Source: Rhodothermales bacterium (GTDB lineage Bacteria > Bacteroidota > Rhodothermia > Rhodothermales > Bin80). From it: DNA of 64,000 nucleotides. A model generated the notes under the pieces. The model made no database searches. It saw only the letters and a program-made list of their open reading frames with translations, and was not told the DNA's origin. Of this stretch, positions 47,254-59,710 are shown piece by piece. Numbering within the stretch: the first letter of the stretch is position 1; every line of letters begins with the position of its first letter. Position numbers and translations under genes: made by a program. The stretch covers positions 2,440,501 through 2,504,500 of the forward strand of contig CATQHT010000003.1 of assembly GCA_958296045.1 (NCBI GenBank). The letters are read 5' to 3'.

Positions 47254-47719
47254 TTGGATTTCGTGTGCGACCGCTGGGGGCTGGCTGGGATCTGGTTGCC
47301 TGGTCCGTTGACAGTGGGCGTAATCGTGGTACGAGATGTTGTTTTCGGGGATTTCCTACCATTTAAGCAAGCCAAGGAGTGATAAAAGCGCCGTCCAAAG
47401 CGAAGGATCTGCATCCAGGTGTTGGAGGCCGAGGAAGTGGGTTTGCGTGGAACTGTGATGCTGCCACTGGGGACTGACGCGCTGGATTGCGGCAAGAATG
47501 GGCGTCCTCTTTTACTACGTATCTCGAATCATCTACGTAACCAGATCCGGCTGGTATCGTCGGGATGAAGTGATCCTGTGGTTGGGTGGACCATCTATCC
47601 GTTGTTAGCAGTTGCGCGTGAGGCATCGAAAGTGGTCCCGGTTCGCAGCATAGCACAGGCTACGGCCAATAGCCGGTCTACCACCGTGCGTAGTGCTCGG
47701 CCGTTGGGCAGCGAAGTTC
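47254..47719. other. Gene-free right edge of the island
   Basis: About 465 bases with no supportable gene or repeat. It lies between the last cluster 2 gene and the convergent DUF3078 gene. A worn mobile-element remnant is possible but not shown. Confidence 0.45.
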
Positions 47720-48565
47720 TCACAACAATGCAAATGACACGCCCAGCGCCAGTACCTCTCTCATCTGCAGAGAACGAGACACGTCACGGTCCAACTTGGC
47801 CACGTACTCCAAATTCACCTGAAGCCAGCGGTTGACCGTCATGGCAACTTCAGTCTCCCAGTTCAGGTCAGGCCACGTGCGCTGGCTGAAGGAGGAGAAA
47901 AGCTGGATATCGCTGCTCAGATGAACGTTGGGGGCTACATCAACCTTAACTTGGGTCCGGCTGGAAACCCCCACCTCACTGCGAAGCATGCGATCCTGTT
48001 GCACCTTGTAGCGCGCTCGCAGCTCCGGGTCCTGGACGAAAGTCTGTTTGGCCGCTGCGCCCAGCTCAACGCTAATCGACTCAGATGGATCAGCGCGGAC
48101 TCCAATGGACTCCAACAGGATGGCCGGGGCCCACGGACCCGAAATCTGAGGTGAACCCTCCTTGGAATAATCAAACCCTGCCGCAAACTGGCTCCTGAAA
48201 TCCACACCCAGTGATGGCTCTAGAATTCCGAACAGCGCGCGTTCGGGATTCGAGAAGCTCAAAGACACGCGCATCTCGTCTTCCGCCTTGCGTAGTCCTT
48301 GGCCCTCTTGTGTGACAAGCCCGAAGGACAGGTGCACCTTGTGATCCTGGCGCCAGCGTTCCGCCGATTGGCTCGCCTTGCCAGTCACGCCTGCGCTTAG
48401 CGCCAGTGAGCTGGTGCCCCCGTCGTGCCAACGGTAGAATCCTGCCTGCGTGAACGACACATTTCCAGACACGCTGGTGGACCAGGTGCTGGCCTCAGGC
48501 GCCTGGTGCGCATACGTGGGTGCCGTAAGCGCCAAAAGCCATGCGAAGGCTGCCGCCAGCCGCAT
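47720..48565 (-). CDS. DUF3078-type outer-membrane-like protein
   Basis: A 281-residue protein from ATG 48565, with signal peptide MRLAAAFAWLLALTAPTYA. The body is rich in alternating beta-strand sequence (WSTSVSGNVSFTQAGFY, LALSAGVTGKASQ, RVSLSFSNPERALFG) and ends with the aromatic/hydrophobic VLALGVSFALL, a pattern of outer-membrane beta-barrels. DUF3078 proteins are common in Bacteroidota and of unknown function. It follows atpC directly and is likely cotranscribed with atpDC. Confidence 0.72.
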   Translation of the reverse strand: MRLAAAFAWLLALTAPTYAHQAPEASTWSTSVSGNVSFTQAGFYRWHDGGTSSLALSAGVTGKASQSAERWRQDHKVHLSFGLVTQEGQGLRKAEDEMRVSLSFSNPERALFGILEPSLGVDFRSQFAAGFDYSKEGSPQISGPWAPAILLESIGVRADPSESISVELGAAAKQTFVQDPELRARYKVQQDRMLRSEVGVSSRTQVKVDVAPNVHLSSDIQLFSSFSQRTWPDLNWETEVAMTVNRWLQVNLEYVAKLDRDVSRSLQMREVLALGVSFALL

Positions 48566-48566
48566 G

Positions 48567-48994
48567 TCAAGCGGATACGCGGCTCCCCACCTGACCCATG
48601 CCCACGCGCACGCGGTTGCGAGCACGCTCCAAGGCGCGCTCTGCATGTGCCCGGTCCAGGCTGCCGGTCGACTCTGCCAACATGGCGCGCGCTCGCGCCT
48701 CGGCTTTCTTGGCACGTTCCACATCAATCAGGGTGGCAGGCTCTACGGTTTCGCCTAGGATCGTAACCACATCGCCGAGCACCTCGATGAATCCGCCGCT
48801 GGTCGCAAAGGTGAGCTGATCGGCATCTGGCAGTGTCAAGGCTACCACGCCGGTCTCCATGGAAGCGATCATGGGCGCGTGGCGGCGCCGAATTTCAAGG
48901 CCGCCTTCAGCGCCTGGTGCGCTGACGCGCTGTGCTTCCCCCCGAAACACACTCCCGTACGGGGACACGATAGATACTCGTAGGATGCCCACCA

Positions 48995-48995
<1 letters not shown>
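48567..48995 (-). CDS. atpC: F1 ATP synthase epsilon subunit
   Basis: A 142-residue protein with the N-terminal beta-sandwich of the family (VSIVSPYGSVFRGEAQRVSAPGAEGGLEIRRRHAPMI, broken here at SAPGAEG) and the C-terminal helical hairpin (ERAKKAEARARAMLAES). It is the regulatory and coupling stalk subunit. ATG overlaps the atpD stop by one base (TAATG). Confidence 0.92.
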
Positions 48996-50536
<1,541 letters not shown>

Positions 50537-50675
50537 TCAGGTTGTACGTTGCAGCTGGGTGGCTGGGGGCATCCGGCAAAGAATCTGCTAATTCGTGGTG
50601 CTGGCCTGGGCCCCACATGCCTCCAGACCCTTGACGCCCACACGTTTGCTGGGCCAACCCTTCATCTACATCCCG

Positions 50676-53186
50676 ATGCGCCGAATTGCATTCATACTTG
50701 TGGCGGCCTTGGTGGCCGCTACGCCACTGCTTAGTCAGGACCTCCCGTCCATTGAGGACAAGACCGCTAGTCTCGACAAGCGGGATGGGTTCTTCCCGGT
50801 ATACTGGGATGCTGCCGGAGGTAAGGTCTTTTTGGAGGTGTCGCGCATGGGCGACGATTTTATCTATGTGACGTCGCTGCCTGTCGGTCTGGGTTCCAAC
50901 GATATCGGTCTGGATCGCAGCCAACTGGGCCAGACGCGCCTAGTGCGTTTTGAGCGGTCGGGTCCGAAGGTGTTTCTGGTCATGCCCAACTTACGTTTCA
51001 GGGCTGGCGATGCGAGTCCCAAGGAGCAGGCCTCTGTACGTGAGGCTTTCGCTGAAAGCGTGCTCTGGGGCTTTACCGTGGTCGCTGAGACCGGCGCGGC
51101 AGTCTTAGTGGACGCCACCGCGTTTGTGGTGCGCGACAGCCACGGGATCGTCCAGACGCTGGTGCGCACGGGTCAGGGCGCATTCACGTTCGAGGACAGC
51201 CGGAGCGCCGCGGTGCCGTCCATGCTCAAAGCGTTTCCTAACAACACGGAGCTGGAGGCCCGCGTCACGTTCACTTCGGGCGAACCTGGAGGGCGCGTAC
51301 GTGAGGTGGCGGCTGACCCTTACGCTGTAACGCTTCGCGTACGCCACTCGCTGGTGCGCTTGCCAAAGGACGGCTACGTCCCTCGCCGGTTCCATTCGGG
51401 TGCCGGGTACTCTATGGTGTCGTGGCAGGATTATGCGGTCCCGATTGAGGAGGACATGACGCAGCGTTACATTCGGCGCCACCGTCTGAATAAGCAAGAT
51501 GTGGAGGCTGCGGTGAGCGACGCGGTGGAGCCCATCGTGTACTACCTGGATCCGGGGACGCCAGAGCCCGTGCGGGGCGCGCTGTTGGACGGGGCCCGCT
51601 GGTGGGCTGAGGCCTTCGAGGCGGCGGGCTTCACGAATGCATTTCGGGTGGACATGCTGCCGCCGGACGCTGACCCTATGGATGTGCGGTACAACACCAT
51701 TCAATGGGTGCACCGCTCGACGCGCGGATGGAGTTACGGGTCCAGCGTGATCGACCCTCGTACTGGTGAGATCATTAAAGGACACGTGTCGCTCGGATCG
51801 CTGCGGGTCCGGCAGGACTACCTTATCGCGGAGGGGCTTCTGGCGCCTTATGCGGACTCGCTCATCGGAGACACGCTTTGGTCTGACCCCATGCTCGAGA
51901 TGTCGCTGGCGCGCATACGGCAGTTATCCGCCCATGAGGTGGGGCACACGTTGGGGCTTTCACACAACTTCGCTTCTTCCGCGACTGGGAGGGCCTCAGT
52001 GATGGACTACCCGGCGCCATTGGTCCATCTGGGAACCGAAGGAGAGATAGACCTTAGCGAGGCCTATGCCACAGGCATCGGCGCTTGGGACAAGGTGGCT
52101 ATCGCTTACGGGTATACGGAGTTTGCACCCGGCGTGGAAGAGCGGACCGCACTGGAGCGCATCGTGGCTGAAGCTTCTGCCAGCGGGCTCTTGTATCTCA
52201 CTGATGCCGATGCTCGCGGCCCTGCCGCGGCGCAGCCCTTGGCCAATCTTTGGGACAACGGCACCGACATGGTGGAGGCGCTGGAGCATGAGATGCGTGT
52301 CCGTGCTGCGGCGCTGGAGCAGTTCGGGGCTGCCGCGGTGCCCCATGGCCAGCCGATTGCCATGCTAGAAGAGGCCCTGGTCCCTTTATATCTGAGACAC
52401 CGTTATCAGGTGGAGGCCACCGTGAAGCTGCTTGGCGGCGTACATTACTCGTATGCGATGCGTGGGGATCAGAATCCTTTGCCCGCTGCGGTCCCGGGGC
52501 CGGTGCAACGCGCGGCCGCGGCTGCTCTGGCAGACCTGTTGCTACCAGAGGCGCTGATGTTGCCCGAAAGGCTGCGCATGCGTATCCCGCCTCGACCACC
52601 GGGTTATGGCGAGCACCGGGAGCTTTTCGGGGGGCACACCGGGCGCACTTTCGACCCTTATGCGCCTGCCGCGACGGCTGCGCATATGGTGGCCGCGCTG
52701 GTAACCGACCCTGCGCGGGCGGCGCGCCTGACCTACCAGAACGACTTTGACGCAGCGCTGCCAGACTTCGAAGAGGTGATGGAGGCGATCAGCGATGCGA
52801 CCTGGGGAGAGTCGGTGCCACAGGATCGTTATGCGGCGGAGTTGCAGCGTACCGCGCAGCAGGTATGGATTGACGCTTTGTTGGTGCTGGCGGCCAACGA
52901 GCGTGCTGCGCCGGCGGTACGTGCCATGACCGTGCACAAGCTGCGCGAGTTTCACGAATGGCTGGTGGAGAACCCAGGCCGGCAGCGCGACGAGTCCACG
53001 CGCGCGCATCGCAGTCAGGTGCTGGACCAGATTGACCGTTACGTGTTGCGGGATTTTCGTCCTGGCGAAAGGAACGAGCGTTTAGCGATTCCGCCTGGCG
53101 CTCCGATCGGCGCGTTGCAGCGCACTATGGCGCGCAAGGCTGGCCTGGATGCCTGGCTGCGGGACTACTGCACAGCGGTCAGATGA
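50676..53186 (+). CDS. Exported zinc metalloprotease of the DUF5117/DUF4953 type
   Basis: An 836-residue protein from ATG 50676 with signal peptide MRRIAFILVAALVAATPLLS. The zinc site is LSAHEVGHTLGLSHNFASS near residue 420 (HExxHxxGLxHN), followed by a methionine turn, ASVMDYPAPLV. The N-terminal 150 residues match the DUF5118/DUF5117 region (GFFPVYWDAAGGKVFLEV; YVTSLPVGLGSNDIGLDR). A periplasmic or secreted peptidase; substrate unknown. It is divergent from atpD. Confidence 0.9.
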   Translation: MRRIAFILVAALVAATPLLSQDLPSIEDKTASLDKRDGFFPVYWDAAGGKVFLEVSRMGDDFIYVTSLPVGLGSNDIGLDRSQLGQTRLVRFERSGPKVFLVMPNLRFRAGDASPKEQASVREAFAESVLWGFTVVAETGAAVLVDATAFVVRDSHGIVQTLVRTGQGAFTFEDSRSAAVPSMLKAFPNNTELEARVTFTSGEPGGRVREVAADPYAVTLRVRHSLVRLPKDGYVPRRFHSGAGYSMVSWQDYAVPIEEDMTQRYIRRHRLNKQDVEAAVSDAVEPIVYYLDPGTPEPVRGALLDGARWWAEAFEAAGFTNAFRVDMLPPDADPMDVRYNTIQWVHRSTRGWSYGSSVIDPRTGEIIKGHVSLGSLRVRQDYLIAEGLLAPYADSLIGDTLWSDPMLEMSLARIRQLSAHEVGHTLGLSHNFASSATGRASVMDYPAPLVHLGTEGEIDLSEAYATGIGAWDKVAIAYGYTEFAPGVEERTALERIVAEASASGLLYLTDADARGPAAAQPLANLWDNGTDMVEALEHEMRVRAAALEQFGAAAVPHGQPIAMLEEALVPLYLRHRYQVEATVKLLGGVHYSYAMRGDQNPLPAAVPGPVQRAAAAALADLLLPEALMLPERLRMRIPPRPPGYGEHRELFGGHTGRTFDPYAPAATAAHMVAALVTDPARAARLTYQNDFDAALPDFEEVMEAISDATWGESVPQDRYAAELQRTAQQVWIDALLVLAANERAAPAVRAMTVHKLREFHEWLVENPGRQRDESTRAHRSQVLDQIDRYVLRDFRPGERNERLAIPPGAPIGALQRTMARKAGLDAWLRDYCTAVR

Positions 53187-53680
53187 CAGGGTGCCAGGCG
53201 GCGGCTATCAACGCGAAGCATGTGGCATGCTGATGGGGCTCCCTGCATGATATCTTTCGGTGGACGGAGCAGATCAGCGTCAGTGCTTCATGCTGCAACG
53301 GCGCAGGGCGCCGAGAGTCGGGGGTTTGGTTGCGTTGCTGGCGGAATGCTTACAAGCGTGCTGCCCGGTAGCGAGGCGGAGGGTGTTGGCGGGTGCTTGA
53401 AGCCCGTAAATCGTGACTATGGCTGGCAAGGGTGGGTGTCGTTGCCACGCTTGGCAGGGTTGTGGCGTTGACGTGCTGCGTCAGCCTTGGTCCAGGCGGC
53501 ACCGCAGCGCAAGATCACGAATATATTTGTTCGCAGAATGCATATCCTTGCGCTGTACGTTGTAGTACATGTGCGGCGGTGGGGGCTTCGTCGAAGTGCC
53601 TGATGCCGCAGAGCGTCGCGTCGCTGGACATGCCAGCCGCGGCAACTTTTTACCAACCAGTCCCGAGGGGACTTGATGCC
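53187..53680. other. Gene-free upstream region of the giant secreted protein
   Basis: Almost 500 bases without a supportable gene. The frame of the downstream protein is open from 53432, but that part lacks a signal peptide, whereas ATG 53681 is followed at once by one. The promoter should lie here. Confidence 0.5.
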
Positions 53681-56600
53681 ATGAAAACATTTGCTAATCT
53701 GTTAACCTCATTTGCGGCGTTCGTGCTGCTCTTGGGGGCTACCGCCGCGGACGTGTCCGCGCAAAATGCTATCCCACCCGGGACGCAACAATTAGTCTGG
53801 TACGCGCTGGAGTCTGGTGGTGTCTCTACCGGCACTGATTGTCTAGTTACCGCGCCGTGCACGTTTACAAATGCCTTATTACAGGCAAATGGCGCAGGTA
53901 ATGATCCCGACACCCACACCGTGGCCGTTCGAGTGCGTAGCAGCGGCGGCCGTGCACTGATCACCGAAGATGTTTCAATCACTGACAGGTGGGTAAACTT
54001 TGCCGTGTTCAACGACACCTATGGTGAAGAGGACGAGGGCTATCTGGTACCCGGTGAGCTAGAGTTTCGCGGCGTTGTGACCATCGCCGCAGCAGGAGCT
54101 TCGATCGGATTTATCAAGTACGTGCCTAACTCGATGCTGTCGATCCTCGGTGATGTCAACGTCACAGGCACAGCGCTGGCAGACGGCGTTAACACCGATC
54201 TAATAGCCACAAACGACGGCACCGACCCCGACGACCCCGCCGACGACCCTGGGCCGTTTCCCTCGTTTCTGAATGCGTCGAAGTTCCGGGACAATGTCGT
54301 TATCAAGGGCAATGTTGAGATGATGTTGGCTACAACCTGTCCCATTTTCGAAAATCTCATTGTTGCAACCGGCGCCAAGCTTACGCTTGAAGGAACCGGA
54401 GCCGACTGCGCCACGGGGGTAGGACCTCTGAAACCTACCAGTGTAACTACCGAAGGTGGCGTTTTCTGGGCATTCGGCGGCGAGGCGAAAGCGACGGATA
54501 CCGAAGGTGCCGGCGATGCCATTTACGTGTGGAACAGGCTGGATGTGGACGGCACGGTGGAGCTCGATGCTAGTCTTCACCTGATTGCCCCTCGGCCTTT
54601 TAATAGGCCAGACAGCATGCATGCGGGCATCGGGTACGAAATGAAGAATGGTGAGCTCAAGCCCTCTGGAAGCAGAGACGCTAACCGCTGGCCGCATGCG
54701 GAAATCAACGGGACGATTAACGCAACTTCGGCGAGCGCTATGTTCTACGTTCAGGTCCAGCAGGAGCTGCTGTATCACGTGCAGATAGACACAATGCACT
54801 ACAGAACGCCTGATAGAGCAACTGCTACGGATACGACAACGACTGCGCGGCTGAGGGTGGTGCCGAGGCCCGTGTACTTGGGCTGGCAAAATGAGCGGAA
54901 CCATGCCTACGTCATCAAAGGCCGGGGTCGAATCAACATGGACGTGATGAAGACCACGCAGGGTGGTGTCAGGCTGGACGGTGTGGATTTCGGCACTGGG
55001 GCCCGTTCGAACAATATGGCAGGCTGGATGGAGGTGAAAAACGCCGACGTGTCTGGCGACTTTAATACTGAGGGCTTTGCCCAGACACATTTGGAGCGTT
55101 CCACTGTGACTAGGGGCATGGTCCTGGATACCCCCATGCCTGTTGCGGACGGTCGTATGGGGATTGGATCTGCGAACGCCGCGGGCCTTCTTACTACACT
55201 ATCCGTTCCAAGCCGCGACCCCGTGGCCCCACCGCTACACGCCCCCATGCTAGAGTGCTTTGGCAAGGACGACCGGCTGAATCCTGAGACGAGTTCAGGT
55301 CGGAGTGGGAATAGCGGCAGTGCGCGACATCTGTGGCCGTTGGTATTGGACGCTGACAAAGACGCAACCGATGTGTATGAAGTGTATGGTGGTTTTGCTA
55401 CTGCTGCTGCGCCCGACTCGCTCCTGAATGCAACGCCGAGTCGTGGCCTGACCGGTGGCGTCTATCTGAAGAGTGTCACGGTGCGCGAAACGGTCGAACT
55501 GATCGATGGCATGAAGCGGACCGCCAAGTATATGGCGCCCAAGCTGGTTGACACAGGGACCGGAGCCAACAAAAGGCAAAAGTTTGTATGGGAGTGGGAT
55601 AAAGAAGATGGCGAGGAGATGAAAGAAGTTGACTGCCACGGCGGCTTTTATGTGTCAGGGTTTGGCACCACGACGTTCGGAGGTGATCTCGTCATGGACG
55701 ACGTTTCGCATTTGCGCCTGGATGCGAATTTGACGTTCGCAGGCGAGAGGATGGATTTCACCACCACCTCAGAACTGGTGGTTACGTCGAGTAAGTCTGA
55801 TCCCGGTTTGTCCACAGGCAACCTCTGTAGCTCCGCTAAGCCAGGGCCCAGTGGCACCTATCTTACCTTTGCGGGCACTATGCCAGGGCAGGGTATTTTC
55901 GGCAAACATACATTGGATCTGGGCCCCATCGGCTTGCGGATTGACAAGAGCACGGGTGACCGAGTCGAGTTCAATGACACGAAGGTGTACACCAAGATGG
56001 TTGAATTGAAAGGCGGTTACCTGGAAACGAACGGACTGCTGGGTGTTTCCGGAGGCGCAATGCTAATTAGCCAGGAGCATAACAAGGTCGCGGACCTGCG
56101 CCGCGGCTCGGGGACTATAGCATATGCGAAGCGAGGCATCAGTACGATGAGCCCGACTAAGATAGCCTATGTCGGCAACCTAGCGTCTATGGATACGGGA
56201 GACGAGCTGTACGATGGAATGCGGGTTGCGGAGCTGGAAATGTATCTGGCCAGTCCGTCTACGAGGCTAACGCTTTTGAACAGCATCCGTGTGACCAGCC
56301 AATTCTCCCTAAGCCAGGGTAACATAGGTGTGGACGCTGGAAAAAGTGTGACTTTGCCAACAAAGGTAAACGTTGGTAGCGCATATGTACGTGAAGGCCA
56401 TGCGACGCGGCTTGATTTGAGGGATGACTCCAAGGATATATACTTTGTGACCCAACACGACAGGACTACCTCCGAAATCATACCTAGTTATACCACATTG
56501 GCGGCGGCAAAGACGGCCATAAAGGGGTTGCATAATGTATATGTGCAGTCTTGCCCCTCCACCAGATCATTTAGAACTGGGCTCACTACGCACTATCCGA

Positions 56601-59600
56601 TGACGATCACGCTGCAGAAAGGGTATACGGCGGTTAGCAAACTGATCGTCGACAGACGAAATACCCTGGATCTAGCGGGTAACGTGCTCGTACAGAAGGT
56701 GCGGTTTGGGAAGGACTTTTTGGATCGGCCCGTGCGCGTGGGTGACGGTGAGATGAGAGTGGAAGGCGATGCATGGGTCTGTGATTCCATGTCCGACACC
56801 TCGCCGTGCGGAAAAACGAGCGAAGCGTATGAGGATCTCGTGGATATTGCCGATGCGATTGAAGCGGTACACTACGATGACACTCCTGAGAACAGGGTGG
56901 CGCTGACAGCTGCGCATGCGGCCTATGAGGCTTCGCGTACAACGCCAAGAAAGACGTCCGCGTCAAAAGGTATGATTTACTTTTACGGGGAACATAACGT
57001 CCCATGTACAGGGGGTAGGGCAGTCCCCGGTTTGGGGAGGATTGCCGTCAGCCTGAAAACGCACGCAGGTGATCCTGAGCGGCTGGACTGGTATTTCCCA
57101 GCGACACACGTCGAACCCTATACTAGTGTGAGTTTTACAGGTGGTGGCACGAATTCCACCACGCCCGTGACCGTGAAGCCCGACAACGCCGACCGGCTGA
57201 TGCTGCCGAACCTCATGGTGGCGCAAGGGCAAGTGGCAGCAAATTGCTCTAATAAGGAAACCACTTACCGCACCTCGGTTGCGTTTGACGACTTTGATTA
57301 TGTGATGGTCGATACTGCCGTTACGTTCCCTAAACGCAGTACGGTGAGTCTGGGCGACGACGCTGGCGGCCATCCGCAGTCAAAGTTTATGCCTGGTGGT
57401 GACCTCATGGTCTATGGGCAAGTAGCTGTCGGAGGTAATGCGCTGGTTACTCCAGACTCCTACATGCAGGGCGATATGCCAGGCGAATATCAGTCCGATG
57501 TCTGGCTTCAGGGAGGCACCCACTATGCTATGGGTGATTTTTATGTAGGTGAAGGATTTCACCCGGACACGACTCATATTTATGCGCTAAAGTCTGCGAA
57601 TACGAGTGGAGATCATGGCATGACATGCGATTCGAACATGGGTGAGGTTAGTGGTAGAGACGTGAAAAGGGGATTGATGGCCTATGGGGATTACACGTTT
57701 ATGGGGGCTGGCGACGCCTTTGATTCCAAGCTGACGGATGTGTTGGGGCATCGCGGCACCGTTACATTTATGACCAACGACACCTCTATGGTCAAACAGG
57801 GCTCCCAGAAAGCTACCGCGTTTTGCCATGTGAGGGTGACGTCCGATGCCAGCGGCAACCGCGGTATGCTCATGCTGGCAAGTGACGTGATGCAGCATAA
57901 GTATGGTGACTTGAACCTTAGGCGAGGTTTGGTCGATGCCGGCGATTATGAGTGGATGCTGTACAACACCGGCATTGAGGAAGACCTGACAGGCGGCGTG
58001 GCGGTGCCCGACGACAAAGCGGGAGTGGTTAAGAGAGGCTCTCGCATAAGCTATTTCACAGGGACCGTGACTCGGGTTGTGGAGAAGGGCAACGCAGGAG
58101 GAGGCGTACTTACCGGTGGGTACTTATTTCCGGTTGGCAGCATGAATCAGTATGCTGGTCCAGACTTTTATCGTCCGCTGATGATGCAGTTCTCGAACGA
58201 CTTGGGTGAGCTGAGGATGGCGTCGGTGACGTACATGCCCCACATGAATTCCGATTCTCTGGCATTGCCAGAGGAAGGGCTGACAGTTGATGGCGGAGAT
58301 GACGACCTGTTGCTGGACACGATGTCCGACATGGTGTGGAAGGTGGAGTTAGATGGGATTCCTGCGTATGATCCAAACATCCGTGTGTCTGCTGACGGCC
58401 TACCAAACGTTTTCGATATCGAGGGTCTGCGTATCGTTCAGTGGGACTGTGATGGGCAAAATCCACGGCTTGCGGGCACGTACGACACATCCGAAGGGGA
58501 GACGGGCGGCGACGATAAGTCGTTCTTTATCAACGACTTTCTGAACGGGATTCCGAACCTGACGCAAGAAGGCGTGGGTCTAGGGCAAGAAGGCGAGGGT
58601 CCAGAATTGTGTGCCTACTTCGGCATTGCGGCGAACTTCCTGGATAATCCGATTGGTGCGGATCCGATCACTGGTGGCACTGCGCGTGTGCAGTTTATCC
58701 ACAACGTAGTGGGCGCGATGGTTGACGTGTATCTGGATGACAATCGCATCATTAACGACTTTGATTTCCAGAATGCGCGGGCCTTCGGCGTCGTCGCCGC
58801 GGGTGACCACAAGCTGGATATCGTGCCGGCGGCCGCGGACGACAACTCTACTCCGCTCTTTACCGAGCAAGTTCGGTTCAGCCAGGACAAACATTACCAC
58901 GTCATTGCACATGGGAACGCGGGCGCTGGGGTAGTGGCAATCAAGATTGCTGCGGATGTGCGCACAACGTCGCAGATAGAAAACAAGGTGGACTTCTACT
59001 TTGTACATGGTGCTAGTGGTTTGGGCATGATCGATATCCGACAGCTGGACCCGCTAGACAACACGAGAGCGATTGACTTGCTGGAGAACAACTTCTCGTT
59101 TAACGACATGGGTCAATACAGGTCAATGGATCCGGGTGCATATAACTTTGAGGTCACGACCCCAAACAACGACACACAGATCGACGTGTATCGCTTGGTG
59201 ATCCATCAGTACGCGAACATGGCGTTCGTACTGAACATGTCGGGTCCTGGTACGTCGAGCGCGGATGGCGTGACGATGATGGGCGTAGCGGAAGATGGCG
59301 ACCCGTTCTTCCCGCAGGTGATCACCGGAACGGTTAATGAGGAGCTGCCGACGGAGTTCGCGCTGTTGGGCAACTATCCGAACCCGTTCAACCCGTCTAC
59401 GCGGATTGAATTTGACCTTCCAGAATCGGCAGAGGTCAGCATAACAGTCTTCGACATGCTGGGTCGGAATGTGATGACGTTGCCAACGACAGATGTAGAG
59501 GCTGGCGCAGGACGCTCCATCGAGCTGAATGCAGCAAACTTAGCCTCGGGCAACTACTTCTATCGCGTAGTGGCCACGGGCGCCTCAAGCAGGCACGTTG

Positions 59601-59629
59601 AAACCGGGCGCATGGTGCTGATCAAGTAG
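53681..59629 (+). CDS. Giant T9SS-secreted protein with DUF4397 domain
   Basis: A 1,982-residue protein starting at ATG 53681. Signal peptide MKTFANLLTSFAAFVLLLGA, cleavage near DVSAQ. Residues 30 to about 1650 are beta-strand-rich with no domain I recognise. At about 1665-1890 lies a DUF4397 region (ARVQFIHNVVGAMVDVYLDD; KVDFYFVHGASG). The last 85 residues form a type A T9SS sorting domain: GNYPNPFNPSTRIEFDLP, VFDMLGRNV, and SGNYFYRVVA then MVLIK. It should be exported by Sec, crossed through the outer membrane by T9SS, and surface-attached or released. A strong hairpin follows. Confidence 0.9.
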   Translation: MKTFANLLTSFAAFVLLLGATAADVSAQNAIPPGTQQLVWYALESGGVSTGTDCLVTAPCTFTNALLQANGAGNDPDTHTVAVRVRSSGGRALITEDVSITDRWVNFAVFNDTYGEEDEGYLVPGELEFRGVVTIAAAGASIGFIKYVPNSMLSILGDVNVTGTALADGVNTDLIATNDGTDPDDPADDPGPFPSFLNASKFRDNVVIKGNVEMMLATTCPIFENLIVATGAKLTLEGTGADCATGVGPLKPTSVTTEGGVFWAFGGEAKATDTEGAGDAIYVWNRLDVDGTVELDASLHLIAPRPFNRPDSMHAGIGYEMKNGELKPSGSRDANRWPHAEINGTINATSASAMFYVQVQQELLYHVQIDTMHYRTPDRATATDTTTTARLRVVPRPVYLGWQNERNHAYVIKGRGRINMDVMKTTQGGVRLDGVDFGTGARSNNMAGWMEVKNADVSGDFNTEGFAQTHLERSTVTRGMVLDTPMPVADGRMGIGSANAAGLLTTLSVPSRDPVAPPLHAPMLECFGKDDRLNPETSSGRSGNSGSARHLWPLVLDADKDATDVYEVYGGFATAAAPDSLLNATPSRGLTGGVYLKSVTVRETVELIDGMKRTAKYMAPKLVDTGTGANKRQKFVWEWDKEDGEEMKEVDCHGGFYVSGFGTTTFGGDLVMDDVSHLRLDANLTFAGERMDFTTTSELVVTSSKSDPGLSTGNLCSSAKPGPSGTYLTFAGTMPGQGIFGKHTLDLGPIGLRIDKSTGDRVEFNDTKVYTKMVELKGGYLETNGLLGVSGGAMLISQEHNKVADLRRGSGTIAYAKRGISTMSPTKIAYVGNLASMDTGDELYDGMRVAELEMYLASPSTRLTLLNSIRVTSQFSLSQGNIGVDAGKSVTLPTKVNVGSAYVREGHATRLDLRDDSKDIYFVTQHDRTTSEIIPSYTTLAAAKTAIKGLHNVYVQSCPSTRSFRTGLTTHYPMTITLQKGYTAVSKLIVDRRNTLDLAGNVLVQKVRFGKDFLDRPVRVGDGEMRVEGDAWVCDSMSDTSPCGKTSEAYEDLVDIADAIEAVHYDDTPENRVALTAAHAAYEASRTTPRKTSASKGMIYFYGEHNVPCTGGRAVPGLGRIAVSLKTHAGDPERLDWYFPATHVEPYTSVSFTGGGTNSTTPVTVKPDNADRLMLPNLMVAQGQVAANCSNKETTYRTSVAFDDFDYVMVDTAVTFPKRSTVSLGDDAGGHPQSKFMPGGDLMVYGQVAVGGNALVTPDSYMQGDMPGEYQSDVWLQGGTHYAMGDFYVGEGFHPDTTHIYALKSANTSGDHGMTCDSNMGEVSGRDVKRGLMAYGDYTFMGAGDAFDSKLTDVLGHRGTVTFMTNDTSMVKQGSQKATAFCHVRVTSDASGNRGMLMLASDVMQHKYGDLNLRRGLVDAGDYEWMLYNTGIEEDLTGGVAVPDDKAGVVKRGSRISYFTGTVTRVVEKGNAGGGVLTGGYLFPVGSMNQYAGPDFYRPLMMQFSNDLGELRMASVTYMPHMNSDSLALPEEGLTVDGGDDDLLLDTMSDMVWKVELDGIPAYDPNIRVSADGLPNVFDIEGLRIVQWDCDGQNPRLAGTYDTSEGETGGDDKSFFINDFLNGIPNLTQEGVGLGQEGEGPELCAYFGIAANFLDNPIGADPITGGTARVQFIHNVVGAMVDVYLDDNRIINDFDFQNARAFGVVAAGDHKLDIVPAAADDNSTPLFTEQVRFSQDKHYHVIAHGNAGAGVVAIKIAADVRTTSQIENKVDFYFVHGASGLGMIDIRQLDPLDNTRAIDLLENNFSFNDMGQYRSMDPGAYNFEVTTPNNDTQIDVYRLVIHQYANMAFVLNMSGPGTSSADGVTMMGVAEDGDPFFPQVITGTVNEELPTEFALLGNYPNPFNPSTRIEFDLPESAEVSITVFDMLGRNVMTLPTTDVEAGAGRSIELNAANLASGNYFYRVVATGASSRHVETGRMVLIK

Positions 59630-59675
59630 CATCAGCGAGTGAGTAGGAGCGCTTTCGGGCAGAAGGCGCGAAGAA

Positions 59676-59710
59676 GACCCCCCGGTGTCGTATTCAGGCA
59701 CCGGGGGGTC
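59676..59710 (+). terminator. Rho-independent-type terminator after the T9SS protein gene
   Basis: A perfect 12-bp stem GACCCCCCGGTG / CACCGGGGGGTC with an 11-base loop, 47 bases after the stop codon. The following tract (CGGTTTGT) is only weakly T-rich. Confidence 0.75.
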
